Of a DNA stretch of 64,000 nucleotides, positions 9,117 through 17,876 are shown piece after piece. The stretch is from Pseudomonadota bacterium (lineage in GTDB: Bacteria; Pseudomonadota; Alphaproteobacteria; Rhizobiales; Rhizobiaceae). A model generated the notes under the pieces. It had not been told where the DNA came from. It searched no databases and worked only from the letters and a program-made list of their open reading frames with translations. Numbering within the stretch: the first letter of the stretch is position 1; each line of letters starts with the position of its first letter. The translations under genes and the position numbers were made by a program. The stretch is from the NCBI GenBank assembly GCA_023451735.1, contig JAEXYH010000075.1, positions 1-64,000 of the forward strand, in the 5' to 3' direction.

Positions 9117-9259
9117 CGGATCACAACCTCATCTTACTTCCGCGGCGTTTTACCGCTTTCGCATTTCCAACAATGCCGGGTTCAAAAATGAACCCGGCAA
9201 TCACGTTCGACCAGTCGCGTTGACGGCCGATTTTAGTTTTTGGCGTAGCTAGCGAACGG

Positions 9260-9682
9260 TCACTTCTGACCAAGGCGCTTGCGGAGGTCCGCGTTCTCGT
9301 CGCGCAGCTTTGTGGCGAGCTGCTTACGCAGGGCCTTGTTTTCATCTTCGAGCTTGAGCAGGGCGGCGATATCGTCCACCGGCTTAGCCGTAGCTGCTGC
9401 CTTCTTAGAAACGGCGGCGCTACGAACTGCCTTTTTAGCCGTCTCCTTCGTTTCGACCGGCTTGGCGGCTTTCGCAGCCGCAGCAGCTGCTGGAGCTCGC
9501 TTCGCGCGGGGAGCCTTCGCCGGCTTGTCGGATTCAGCATGGGCTGCGGCAGCCGCCGCTACGGTTTCAGCCGCGGCCTTCGGGCGCCGCGTGGTGCCTG
9601 TCTTCTTTTTCGCGACGGGCGAAGTTGTGGTTTCAGGTGCGGCGCCATCGGCGATTTTGCCAGCAATATTCTCGTCAGCCAT
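9260..9682 (-). CDS. SyrB-like regulatory protein 3
   Basis: 140 residues, MADENIAGKIADGAA at the N-terminus, then a strongly Lys/Ala/Pro-rich histone-H1-like middle (KKKTGTTRRPKAA, PRAKRAPAAAAAAK) and a C-terminal leucine zipper: IAALLKLEDENKALRKQLAT and KLRDENADLRKRLGQK. This is the closest of the three to described SyrB proteins, in length and in the ENADLRKRLG ending. GAGGAG 7 bases upstream supports ATG at 9682. The basic body suggests nucleic-acid or partner-protein binding, with dimerisation through the tail. Confidence 0.75.
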   Translation of the reverse strand: MADENIAGKIADGAAPETTTSPVAKKKTGTTRRPKAAAETVAAAAAAHAESDKPAKAPRAKRAPAAAAAAKAAKPVETKETAKKAVRSAAVSKKAAATAKPVDDIAALLKLEDENKALRKQLATKLRDENADLRKRLGQK

Positions 9683-9921
9683 GGTTGAACTCCTCTGTTA
9701 ATCGGGCCGTTTCTCACAGCTCTGTTGATTCCGAAGAAAGGATTTTTGACAGAGCTATATTGTCGTCTAGCAAGTAAAGCTTGCGCGACGCTCATTGATG
9801 AGCGTCAACTCAGCGCATTTATCGTCCAAGCCTTCATCACCTTGAACGAAGCGCTGGAGCCCTCTGCACGACCGATGTCGTTTAGCAGGAGAGCATGAGC
9901 AGGAGGCCACTGGCGCCCGCT

Positions 9922-10365
9922 CTACAAAAGCTCATCGCATTCCGCCTGCGTAAGCCCGGGATCATTGAAATACCGCGTTACTTCTACCGCTATTATCAGA
10001 TATCCGATGCCCTCCCCAGTATAGACAACGCGAAGCGATCGTAATGCGGCAAGAGCCGGCTGGTTCGGGCGATTAGCTTGACGAACCGGCTCAAGCATAT
10101 CTGGAGCACGACTGCTCGCGCCTATCGTGATGATTCCGCGACCGGTGGAAAAAAGCAGGTGCAGGGTCACCGGATGGTCAACCTCCAGCGAAACGAAGAC
10201 ACCCTCCTGAAACCGCGCGACGCGCTGACCGATGACAAGATGGTCTCCAGGCCTTCGGTTTATCAGCGTCCCCCCGGCCGGAGGCCGCCTGAACCAGCGA
10301 GCGTCATAACGAGGAGGACAAATCAAGGGCGCCCGTGATTGCTGTCGTCGAGCAGGTGCCTTCAT
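9922..10365 (-). CDS. hypothetical protein
   Basis: 147 residues with a proline/arginine-rich N-terminus and a globular-looking middle (GDHLVIGQRVARFQEGVFVS, HPVTLHLLFSTG, ALRSLRVVYTGEGIGYLIIA). I do not recognise the family. There is no convincing SD before ATG 10365, and a plus-strand frame overlaps it, but the even hydrophobic periodicity favours the minus strand. It sits between the SyrB-like genes and another small unknown gene on the same strand. Confidence 0.4.
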   Translation of the reverse strand: MKAPARRQQSRAPLICPPRYDARWFRRPPAGGTLINRRPGDHLVIGQRVARFQEGVFVSLEVDHPVTLHLLFSTGRGIITIGASSRAPDMLEPVRQANRPNQPALAALRSLRVVYTGEGIGYLIIAVEVTRYFNDPGLTQAECDELL

Positions 10366-10390
10366 CGACGGCGAATAAGTTCACAGACAT

Positions 10391-10633
10391 TCACGTCGGG
10401 TCGGGTTCCACCGGTTTTTTCCGCCGTGCGAAACGACCCCGGCGCTCTGCCTCCTTGAGGGCGAGTATATCGAGATAGCATTCGCGCATCTGCTTGATGT
10501 CGATATCTCCGCGGACCCATTCGTCCACCAAGGCGACAAAGGCTGGGTCCTCATCAATCGGCGCACCGCGGTTTTTTGCACGATCAATCGCGCGTTGCGC
10601 GATAGCTTTGCGGATCTCGGGGTTGGTGGACAT
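10391..10633 (-). CDS. small hypothetical protein
   Basis: 80 residues, MSTNPEIRKAIAQRAIDRAK to the basic tail ARRKKPVEPDPT; mostly helical, charged, cytoplasmic. ATG 10633 has GGAGATGAG just upstream, which decides this start over a longer frame reaching 10873. It ends 26 bp before the next minus-strand gene (9922-10365), so they may be co-transcribed. No family recognised. Confidence 0.55.
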   Translation of the reverse strand: MSTNPEIRKAIAQRAIDRAKNRGAPIDEDPAFVALVDEWVRGDIDIKQMRECYLDILALKEAERRGRFARRKKPVEPDPT

Positions 10634-10860
10634 CTCATCTCCGCACATCGGTTCGAGGCCGGATGTAACAGCTGACCATCGCTGTCGCGACTTGAAATTG
10701 TTATTCGTCAACAACATCCGAGGAGTTCGGATAGCAACGTCAGCGTTTCCTTGTATCAGTCCGGCCCTGTCAGGTGCGCCAACGGCTAAGAGGCCCATTA
10801 TGTAAGCTGCCGGACCGATTGGCGGTGCTTGCCCCTTGACCGACGCTCCAAGAAGATGAA

Positions 10861-11208
10861 ATGCATGAAGCAAAAATACCGTGGGAACCGATGCCGTTTT
10901 ATCTTGTCACACATACCTCTCTCGTTGAAGCGGACGATGAACAGGCCGCCGCCCAAAAAGGGGTAGACCAAGTCCGCGCAGGCGGAGCGGTGACGGTCGC
11001 TGTAAAGTCTGATGAGACCACGATACACCACATTGATGTCGCGCCAAAGGTCGAGAAGCAGTGTGGGAGCCCGATCGACCCACTTGCGCCTTATGGCACG
11101 CTGCGGCCCGCCTTGCCGGCGTCTCCTCCGCTCAACATTCAAAAAGAAGGTTTTAGCCTGGGCCGGATCGTGGGGCGCGCGCTTGCGTTCTTGAACGGTC
11201 GCGCCTGA
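10861..11208 (+). CDS. small hypothetical protein
   Basis: 115 residues. The conserved-looking N-terminal half (MPFYLVTHTSLVEADDEQAA then AGGAVTVAVKSDETTIHHIDV) resembles a short alpha/beta domain; the C-terminus is proline-rich, then a helix. Translation may start at ATG 10861 (AGAAG just upstream) or at ATG 10891. It diverges from the 80-residue unknown gene across about 230 bp. Function unknown. Confidence 0.5.
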   Translation: MHEAKIPWEPMPFYLVTHTSLVEADDEQAAAQKGVDQVRAGGAVTVAVKSDETTIHHIDVAPKVEKQCGSPIDPLAPYGTLRPALPASPPLNIQKEGFSLGRIVGRALAFLNGRA

Positions 11209-11547
11209 AACTCTTCAACCACCGCATCGGCCTTTGGTTTTGTCCCAAGAGTAGTGAAAGACGCGCTGGCCTGATTGCGGACCTACACCAGCCGACGACG
11301 AGCGTATTGCACAAGCTCGGGATGCGGAGCGGTGCTAGTTGATCTAGTTTTTCCCGGCTTTAGCCTCGCCAAGCGTTCTGTGGCTGTCTGTTCTCCGGCA
11401 AAGCCGAGCCGAGAATTCCGGCAATCCCGCGCCGTGGGGTCGCTTCTCTAATCGATGGGTAGAGGTCGAAGAGAACCCATCGACAAGCCGGGACGATTCG
11501 TATTCCTAGTAAACCAAAGGAAACTGTTTCAACGGATTTCGGCCGCG
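11209..11547. other. 339-bp stretch upstream of the RES gene
   Basis: RES toxins are normally preceded by an Xre-type antitoxin on the same strand. I looked for one here and see no helix-turn-helix translation in any plus-strand frame. An ATG at 11455 extends the RES frame by 31 residues without an SD. Confidence 0.45.
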
Positions 11548-12012
11548 ATGGACCATATCTTATTGGAGATAGACGGCACATTTTACCGCGCGATTGATCC
11601 TGCATTCCGTGAACACGTCTTTTCAGGCTCCCGAGGCGCAGGGCGCTACTCAAGGCCAGACCAACCGACCCTTTATCTAAGTTCATCCCGGGAAGGCGTC
11701 GAAGCGGCGATGATTGCTCACAAACATGGGCGGCAGCGTAAATATGAGATTATCAAGGTCAAAGTGAAGGCGAGCAGTATTTTCGATCTGCGAGATGAGG
11801 TCGCTCGAAACCGCGCGGGAATCGCGTTGAACGATGCAACTGCTCCCTGGCAGGACATTGCGGCCGAAGGCCTCGAGCCAAGTTCATGGAGGGTCCGCGA
11901 TCGGTTAGAATCCCTCGGTGCTGCTGGCCTGATTGATCCGTCACGCAAAGCGCTTGGCCTTTGGCACCTTGTCTTATTTTCCTGGGACAGCAAATCGGTA
12001 CAGATTGGATAG
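11548..12012 (+). CDS. RES-domain protein, possible NAD-degrading toxin-type fold
   Basis: 154 residues from MDHILLEIDGTFYRAIDPAF. RES features are seen: YRAIDPAF with the first Arg, GAGRYSRPDQPTLYLSSSRE (the R/Y motif and the Glu/Ser region), EGVEAAMIAH, and the terminal GLWHLVLFSWD. In RES-Xre modules the fold degrades NAD+ and the Xre partner neutralises it. Here there is no Xre neighbour, so toxicity cannot be assumed; it may be a solitary RES protein or a relic. An in-frame ATG at 11455 would give 185 residues. The next gene is convergent. Confidence 0.72.
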   Translation: MDHILLEIDGTFYRAIDPAFREHVFSGSRGAGRYSRPDQPTLYLSSSREGVEAAMIAHKHGRQRKYEIIKVKVKASSIFDLRDEVARNRAGIALNDATAPWQDIAAEGLEPSSWRVRDRLESLGAAGLIDPSRKALGLWHLVLFSWDSKSVQIG

Positions 12013-12066
12013 CGAACGGCGGCCGTCGGCCACAGTATTTCGCTGAGAGTTCCCTTCCGGCCGCGA

Positions 12067-13536
12067 CTATCTCGGGCGAGCCCTTGTGCGCAATAAGCTT
12101 CCCGATAGCTCCGAAGAGGCATAGTGCGCCTTTTTGTGTTCATACATGAGAGCATCGGCGCGCTTGACGACGGATTCCATCGTCTCGCCGGTTTCGCTGG
12201 TCGCGACACCGTAGGACATACTGAGCGGTGCGTCTGAATAAAACTGGTTGTTGATCTTCAACAATTCGGCAATCGTCTCGATTATCGTGCCGGCAGCTTT
12301 GGTGTCTGCCCCTGGCAGAAGTACCGCGAACTCGTCCCCACCGATCCGGCACGCACGATTTGGCGCCGAGACGGCACCGTTGAGAATTTCACCGAAGCGC
12401 CGCAGCAGACCGTCGCCCGCATCGTGACCGAGCTGATCGTTGGCCTCCTTCAGACCATTGAGGTCAATGATGATCGCAGAAACGGGGCGGAGCGACTTGC
12501 GCTCCAAACGGTTCATCTCGTCAGCATAGAAAGCGCGATTATAAAGCTTGGTCAGGACATCGTGTTTGCCGAGATACTCGAGATAGGCTTCCGCTTTCTT
12601 GCGTGCCGTGATGTCAGCGAGCGCCACCTGAACGCGCGACCAGTCTGTCTCGTGGCCCGGGAAGACAGAAAAGTGCAGGAGAATATGGCGCACCGATCCG
12701 TCGAGTGCGTAATTGATGACTTCGCGATGATGGAAAAGGTTGCCGTTCCACAGCTCCATCAGCTGCTCGCGGAACGGCTTTTCCATGTCGTCACGAAATA
12801 TCTCGCCCAAACGCTGGAGAAGGTCCGAGCGATCCGTTGCGCAGAACAGATCCAGGGTCGCCTGATTGACGTCGATCACTCGGATCTCGCTCATGCATTG
12901 ATGCACGAACTCCGGATGCACATCCATGAACGTACGGAAATCGGTGATGCCTCGCTCACGAATATCCTCGATCAGGGAACGGATACGGCTGAAATCCTCG
13001 ATCCATAACGAAACAGGGGAATGTTCGAAGACGCCTTCTGCCTGCTGTCGCTGTTCGGCCTCGGCGCGTCTTGCATCCTCGCGATCGGTGATGTCTTCGG
13101 TAGTAAGCAATAGCTTGTCGAGCGCGTCCTCATGCCCGGGCAGGACCGCTCCGCGCAGCTGGATATCGAGCCGCCTGCCGGAGATCGTGTAGTTGACGGT
13201 TGTGCTCGAGAACGTCTGTTCTCCATCGAACAGAGCGGCCAATTCATTGATATGAGTATCCAGCATATCGTCCCGGAAAACTAAACCAATGTTCGCTCTC
13301 AGATGCTCCAGACTATTCGCGCCGAATAGCTCAAGCGTCTTGGCGTTAACCTCGAGAATCTTAATCTTGGTAGAGCACGCAACTATGCGAGCGCGATTCT
13401 GTGACAGGAAGGAACGTATATCGGTGATACCCTCTGAACGCCATCGATCGAACAGCTTCTTCACCTCGCTGAAATCTTCAATCCACATCGCGATCGGCGC
13501 GAGCTCAAAAATTTCGGAATCTAATGTCTTGTTCAT
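12067..13536 (-). CDS. PAS-PAS-GGDEF diguanylate cyclase
   Basis: 489 residues with two sensory repeats of about 150 residues (about 10-155 and 170-312), each beginning with an AxWIEDFS-like segment followed by a GITD-R-F motif, and each containing a PAS-type HINELAAL/LMELWNG region. A short linker leads to a GGDEF domain, with RIGGDEFAVLLPG at 397-409 as the active site. It should make cyclic-di-GMP from 2 GTP in the cytoplasm. No membrane segment is present. The RxxD inhibitory site normally five residues before GGDEF is absent (sequence SAPNRACR), so product inhibition is probably weak. No EAL domain follows. Confidence 0.9.
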   Translation of the reverse strand: MNKTLDSEIFELAPIAMWIEDFSEVKKLFDRWRSEGITDIRSFLSQNRARIVACSTKIKILEVNAKTLELFGANSLEHLRANIGLVFRDDMLDTHINELAALFDGEQTFSSTTVNYTISGRRLDIQLRGAVLPGHEDALDKLLLTTEDITDREDARRAEAEQRQQAEGVFEHSPVSLWIEDFSRIRSLIEDIRERGITDFRTFMDVHPEFVHQCMSEIRVIDVNQATLDLFCATDRSDLLQRLGEIFRDDMEKPFREQLMELWNGNLFHHREVINYALDGSVRHILLHFSVFPGHETDWSRVQVALADITARKKAEAYLEYLGKHDVLTKLYNRAFYADEMNRLERKSLRPVSAIIIDLNGLKEANDQLGHDAGDGLLRRFGEILNGAVSAPNRACRIGGDEFAVLLPGADTKAAGTIIETIAELLKINNQFYSDAPLSMSYGVATSETGETMESVVKRADALMYEHKKAHYASSELSGSLLRTRARPR

Positions 13537-13814
13537 TCAAATCGCCCAATAGTCTAGGAAGTTAGCGCGGCGGGTATGGTGCAGAATGGAATCCAATGAA
13601 AAGTAGGTAAGCCTGTCTTTTCGTTGCAAATCAATAACGTAAGTAGGACACTAAAGTGAAGCAAGATTGTTCTCCGAGTGTTCCTCGTTCGGCAGCGGCA
13701 ATCCATTACATTTCTTTTGGGGGTTTTAGCTCTTCCGATATCTGGCCCACGCTGACGTCGCTCGAACCTTGCGAGCATCTTGCGCACTTGCTGGTGTTGT
13801 TAAGCGAGTTTTAT

Positions 13815-14177
13815 TCAGTGGCATAGCTGCCGCATCTCGGCATCAACTATCAGATTAGGCAGGCTTTCTTGAAGGCCCGGCGAACTTGCATCGACATGGA
13901 GTGCAATTGTAACCGACAGAGGAAAAGGTTTGACGGCGGCGCTTGCGTAGCTGGTGATGTCGTCCACTGGCACGATAGCTGCAACCGGACCCGTCTTCGG
14001 CGGTGTGAAGCGCGTTCTTTGCACCAGGGCCAGCGGCCCGAGTATCGCCGATGATTCAAGTCTTTCGATGATTTTTGTCGCCGGGGAACACGATTTACGC
14101 AGCAATCCTTGCGGATAGTTCCCCGCCGGCGGCAGGACACGTACCCCTAGAGCTGTGAACTCTGACTTGAGCGCCAT
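13815..14177 (-). CDS. hypothetical protein
   Basis: 120 residues, MALKSEFTALGVRVLPPAGN to AEMRQLCH, with an evenly spaced hydrophobic pattern (ILGPLALVQRTRF, VAAIVPVDDITSYASAAVK). GGAAGG lies almost directly before the ATG, closer than usual. No domain recognised, and no signal peptide or membrane segment. It lies downstream of the transporter operon on the same strand, after that operon's terminator. Confidence 0.4.
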   Translation of the reverse strand: MALKSEFTALGVRVLPPAGNYPQGLLRKSCSPATKIIERLESSAILGPLALVQRTRFTPPKTGPVAAIVPVDDITSYASAAVKPFPLSVTIALHVDASSPGLQESLPNLIVDAEMRQLCH

Positions 14178-14308
14178 CCTTCCGACTTTGCAGAGACAAT
14201 CGAGCTCAGTGCAGTACGGCTTGTCATTTTTGCCCGACTCTTGCGGAGGTCGTCGGCGAAGACGGTGTGCAGATCATCTGACACCGTTCCATTGGGGGTG
14301 AGGTTAGA

Positions 14309-14335
14309 AAGAACTCCACCATCAGCGGAGTTCTT
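14309..14335 (-). terminator. terminator of the amino-acid transporter operon
   Basis: AAGAACTCC and GGAGTTCTT form a 9-bp stem with a 9-base loop. On the minus strand it is followed by a T-rich stretch (TTCTTTCT). It lies about 75 bp downstream of the substrate-binding protein stop. Confidence 0.6.
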
Positions 14336-14407
14336 CTTCGAGCGCAGTTAGATGACATCAGCGCACCCGCGAACGCGACAGGTGTTTCTGTGCCGATATC
14401 CCCCAAG

Positions 14408-15247
14408 TCACTTCGATACGAGATCTGCTCCAAACCACTTTAGGCTGATCCGCTTCAATGTTCCATCCAGGGCGATTTCTTCAAGTGCGGCGTTAAACAC
14501 GGCAGCCAGTTCTGAATCGGCCTTTCGCAAACCTATCCCGACGCCGGGCCCAAACACTCCGCCTGAAAGGCGAGGTCCGTAAAGCCATGCAGTAGAGCCG
14601 TCTGCGGTATCCAGGAAGCTCTTCCAAACCGAGAAATCGGCCAATCCGGCGTCAATGCGACCTGCAACAAGATCGAGATTGAGGTTATCCTGCTTGTCGT
14701 AGATTCTTACCTCGACGGCGTCACCGAAAGACTCCCGAACGAAAGCCTCCGCGTTGGTCGCGCCCTGCACACCAATGACTTTGCCCATCAAGTTCGCTTT
14801 CAAGATCTGCAACAGGGTACGGTCTTCTTCGGTGGTGGCGGAAAGATCGACCATCGTGTCGGGAGCAAGCGGCGCGATATTGGTCGATCCTGCGACGACG
14901 AAGTAATTGGAGGTCAAGGCATAAGGCTCTGAAAACGCGATGACTTGGCTGCGCTTTTCGGTAATGGACATTCCAGCCATGATGGCGTCGAATTTGCCCA
15001 CTGTGAGAGCCGGAATAATGCCATCCCATGCCTGAGTGACGAAGGCGCATTTGAGTTTAGCGCGCTCGCAAAGGGCTTTGCCGACGTCGATATCGAAACC
15101 GATTGCCTGGCCGGACGTGTCGACCGCGTTCCAGGGCGGAAAAGCGCCTTCAGTTGCAATCGTGATCGTCCTATCCTGCTGCGCGTTCGCTTGCCATGCA
15201 GTCAACGTCATCGATGCTAGCAAGATGATAATGAGCAAATTTCTCAT
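14408..15247 (-). CDS. periplasmic amino-acid binding protein of an ABC transporter (HisJ/LAO family)
   Basis: 279 residues. A signal peptide (MRNLLIIILLASMTLTAWQA, likely cut after ANA) is followed by TITIATEGAFPPWNAVDTSG, the family 3 binding-protein signature, then GFDIDVGKALCERAKLKC and WDGIIPALTVGKFDAIMAGM. The DGxIPAL and MSIT motifs match polar amino-acid and opine binders. ATG 15247 has AAAGGGGAACG upstream. It is the last gene of a five-gene leftward operon. The exact ligand is not predictable; the racemase next to it suggests a chiral or D-amino acid, or an opine-type compound. Confidence 0.88.
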   Translation of the reverse strand: MRNLLIIILLASMTLTAWQANAQQDRTITIATEGAFPPWNAVDTSGQAIGFDIDVGKALCERAKLKCAFVTQAWDGIIPALTVGKFDAIMAGMSITEKRSQVIAFSEPYALTSNYFVVAGSTNIAPLAPDTMVDLSATTEEDRTLLQILKANLMGKVIGVQGATNAEAFVRESFGDAVEVRIYDKQDNLNLDLVAGRIDAGLADFSVWKSFLDTADGSTAWLYGPRLSGGVFGPGVGIGLRKADSELAAVFNAALEEIALDGTLKRISLKWFGADLVSK

Positions 15248-15272
15248 GGCGTTCCCCTTTATGTTTCTTCGG

Positions 15273-16433
15273 CTAGAGATAGAGTTTCGGGACGTGATCC
15301 CGCAGTTGGGCATAAAGCCCGACAAGGTCCGTGCCCCATTGAGAAGCGATTTGCTCATGGGTGATCGTCTGGTCACCCTGCTTACCCAGCAGGACGACTT
15401 CATCGCCAAAGCGTGCTTCGGGTATGTCGGTCAGATCAATCCGAATATGCTCGAGATGGGCGGGGGGTAAAAGTGGTGCACGCCGACCTCCCACAAGTCC
15501 CACGGCATCGTGGTGGATTTGCCTGGGCAAGCCATCACCCCAACCCAGTCCAATAACCCCGAGTACCACTCCTGGCCGCAACCCGCGAATATCGGGTATC
15601 GCTCCGAGAGAGTGATCAACGCGTTTCACAGATACGAGCCGGGTGCGGATCGTTTTCAGGGCATGTCGAAGATCCATAGGACGTGCTAGCGCCGGGCCTT
15701 CCGAAATACCGACGAATAGAGCACCGGGATCGACGGCATCGAAATCCATCTGTGGATGGTTCAATACACCTTCCGTGCTCGACATCATGACGAGTGGTGG
15801 TCGAAGGTGAAGGCGATCCGCATCTTCAACAATTTTGAGCATCCTGTCGAACTGAGCTCTGGCGGCCGATGATCTCATCGACGGAAGTTCGCTCATATGG
15901 GCATAGATGCCATCAACGCTAACGTGCGGATCATTCAACGCCGCGCTGAGTAAGTTTTGCACTGACAAGGGCGTCGCGCCTGCGCGGAAAAACCCCAAGT
16001 CGACCTTGACGAAGACTTGCATGCTTTCAGTAACCGATCGCCATTGCCGCAACTCTTCGATGCTCGAAATGCTGACGGTTAATTTGAGCGATTCGATCAT
16101 CCGGGCTGCGGCGATCCCGGCACCCGGATAGAGCAAGATTGGTTTTGAAACGCCTTCTTTTCGAATCGCGATTGCATCCAAAAGCGATGTAACAGCAAAG
16201 CCATCGGCACCTTCATCGGAGAGTACGGCGGCTACCGGTCCAGCGCCGCAGCCGTAGCCGTTTCGTTTCAGGCAAGCGTAGATTTTTACATGCGTCCCAA
16301 GCTGCGCTCGCAGCTCACGAAAGTTGTGACGGATTGCCTGCAGATCAATCTCGATCCAACTGCCTCGTAGCAAGGCGTCATCGGCCGCATCTGCCTGTGC
16401 AAACACCGATCGCGCAGTTAGAATTTTCGTCAT
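15273..16433 (-). CDS. alanine racemase-family PLP enzyme
   Basis: 386 residues. The N-terminal PLP barrel has WIEIDLQAIRHNFRELR and the PLP-lysine motif YACLKRNGYGCGA (usual form KxNAYGHG, with His replaced by Cys here). The C-terminal beta domain has LRPGVVLGVIGLGWGDGLPR. The fold interconverts L- and D-amino acids; substitutions in the lysine loop and an N-terminal extension of about 25 residues suggest a non-alanine substrate. It overlaps the upstream permease gene by 4 bp (ATGA) and lies 25 bp before the binding protein, so transport and racemisation are coupled. It is not the biosynthetic cell-wall enzyme by context. Confidence 0.8.
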   Translation of the reverse strand: MTKILTARSVFAQADAADDALLRGSWIEIDLQAIRHNFRELRAQLGTHVKIYACLKRNGYGCGAGPVAAVLSDEGADGFAVTSLLDAIAIRKEGVSKPILLYPGAGIAAARMIESLKLTVSISSIEELRQWRSVTESMQVFVKVDLGFFRAGATPLSVQNLLSAALNDPHVSVDGIYAHMSELPSMRSSAARAQFDRMLKIVEDADRLHLRPPLVMMSSTEGVLNHPQMDFDAVDPGALFVGISEGPALARPMDLRHALKTIRTRLVSVKRVDHSLGAIPDIRGLRPGVVLGVIGLGWGDGLPRQIHHDAVGLVGGRRAPLLPPAHLEHIRIDLTDIPEARFGDEVVLLGKQGDQTITHEQIASQWGTDLVGLYAQLRDHVPKLYL

Positions 16434-17185
16434 CGCTGCGCACGTCCTCGTAAGCGTGGGTGCATTTTCAAGACCATTTTAGCCACTCGGCCCCTGCCAG
16501 CATGGGCATCGCGCAGTCGATGCCTGGCGAGATGACGTTCGATGCGAGCGAAGACGTGTGAGATCACAAGCGTAATCGCGAGGTAGACAATCGCCGCTGA
16601 AATAAAAACTTCGTAGGGAGAGAATGTCTGCGCGACGATCTTTCGCGCACTGCCGGTCAGTTCCATCAAGGTGATCGTGCTAGCGAGCGAGCTTGCTTTC
16701 AACATCAGAACAACTTCGTTCGCATATGACGGGAGAGCGAGCCTGATCGCGGCTGGCAAGATTACGCGCCGCGTTCGAAGCGCATAGGACATACCGAGCG
16801 CCTTTGAGGCCTCGACATCGCCAAACGGCACGGCCTTTATCCCTCCGCGCAAGATCTCGGTCGCATATGCAGCGTGATTCAGCGAAAATGCGATCAGCGC
16901 ACACCAGAATGGCTCCCTTAGAACGATCCAGGCGGCGCTGGACCTTATCCAGTCGATCTGACTTGCACCGTAGTAGACGAGGAACAACTGCACGAGGAGC
17001 GGCGTACCGCGAAACACGAATGTGTAGGCAAGGACCGGATAGGAGAGGCAAACCGTAGACGACGCGCGTAATAGAGAAAGCGGGAGTGCGACCAATCCGC
17101 CAAGGATGATTGACGCCAAGGTCAATTGCACCGTCAGGAACATGCCGTCCGCGAGAAGCGGTAGAACATCAAGGATGAGAGACAT
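16430..17185 (-). CDS. polar amino-acid ABC transporter permease (HisM type)
   Basis: 251 residues with about five hydrophobic helices. It carries the permease EAA loop ASKALGMSYALRTRRVILPA and the FRGTPLLVQLFLVYYG motif typical of the His/Glu/Opine family. It forms the channel with the second permease. ATG 17185 follows GGAGGAATGAAT, where GGAGG is 7 bases upstream; starts at 17191 or 17257 give the SD no room. The SD lies just past the stop of the upstream permease. Confidence 0.88.
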   Translation of the reverse strand: MSLILDVLPLLADGMFLTVQLTLASIILGGLVALPLSLLRASSTVCLSYPVLAYTFVFRGTPLLVQLFLVYYGASQIDWIRSSAAWIVLREPFWCALIAFSLNHAAYATEILRGGIKAVPFGDVEASKALGMSYALRTRRVILPAAIRLALPSYANEVVLMLKASSLASTITLMELTGSARKIVAQTFSPYEVFISAAIVYLAITLVISHVFARIERHLARHRLRDAHAGRGRVAKMVLKMHPRLRGRAQR

Positions 17186-17198
17186 ATTCATTCCTCCA

Positions 17199-17876
17199 TC
17201 ACACCGCCGCTGGAAGGCCGCGAGAAGAACGCTGCTCAAGGACCGCGAGTGCAACAAGCGAAATCGAGGTGAGCGACAGGTAGATCAGGGCGGCGGCAGA
17301 ATAATAGGTCAGCGGATCATGGGTCACGCCTGCGGCGATGCTCGCTTTGCGCATCAAATCATCAAGCCCCACCACGGAGATGAGTGCCGAGTCTTTCAGA
17401 AGGGTGAGCCAGAGATTTCCCAAGCCGGGCAATGCGTAGCGCCACATTTGCGGAAGAACCACCAGGCGCCAGATGCAAACCGTGGTCAGACCAAGAGCCC
17501 GAGCGGCCTCGATCTGTCCCTCCGGGACTGCATCGATGGCGGCTCTGAATACTTCAGTCGCATAGGCTGCAAACACGATTGTCAGGGCGAAAACTCCGGC
17601 TGCAAAAGCGTTGACCTCCACGTAGCGACCGGACAGTGCGGATAGCGCGGCTGTACCTCCGAAATACAGGATAAGAATGATCAGCAGTTCCGGAATACCC
17701 CGCACGACCGTTGTGTATACGCCAGCAAGTGATCTTATCATTTTCGATCTGGCGCGTTTGGCGGCGGCCCCACACAGGCCAAGCCCGATACCAAGCACGA
17801 GGCTTGTCGCTGCAGTTTGCAATGTTGTAGCTGCGCCGATCGCAATCTGGTCACTGAACCCTTGCATGTCCATCAT
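17199..17876 (-). CDS. polar amino-acid ABC transporter permease (HisQ type)
   Basis: 225 residues, membrane protein with the family motifs VVRGIPELLIILILYFGG and the EAA loop EAARALGLTTVCIWRLVVLP. It pairs with the downstream HisM-type permease. Its start overlaps the end of the ATPase gene by 4 bp (ATGA), which implies translational coupling. Confidence 0.88.
   Translation of the reverse strand: MMDMQGFSDQIAIGAATTLQTAATSLVLGIGLGLCGAAAKRARSKMIRSLAGVYTTVVRGIPELLIILILYFGGTAALSALSGRYVEVNAFAAGVFALTIVFAAYATEVFRAAIDAVPEGQIEAARALGLTTVCIWRLVVLPQMWRYALPGLGNLWLTLLKDSALISVVGLDDLMRKASIAAGVTHDPLTYYSAAALIYLSLTSISLVALAVLEQRSSRGLPAAV

Noticed and set aside
9121..9540. Arg-rich minus-strand reading frame overlapping the third SyrB-like gene
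   Set aside because: It is an out-of-frame shadow of the Ala/Lys-rich codons of 9260-9682; no SD.
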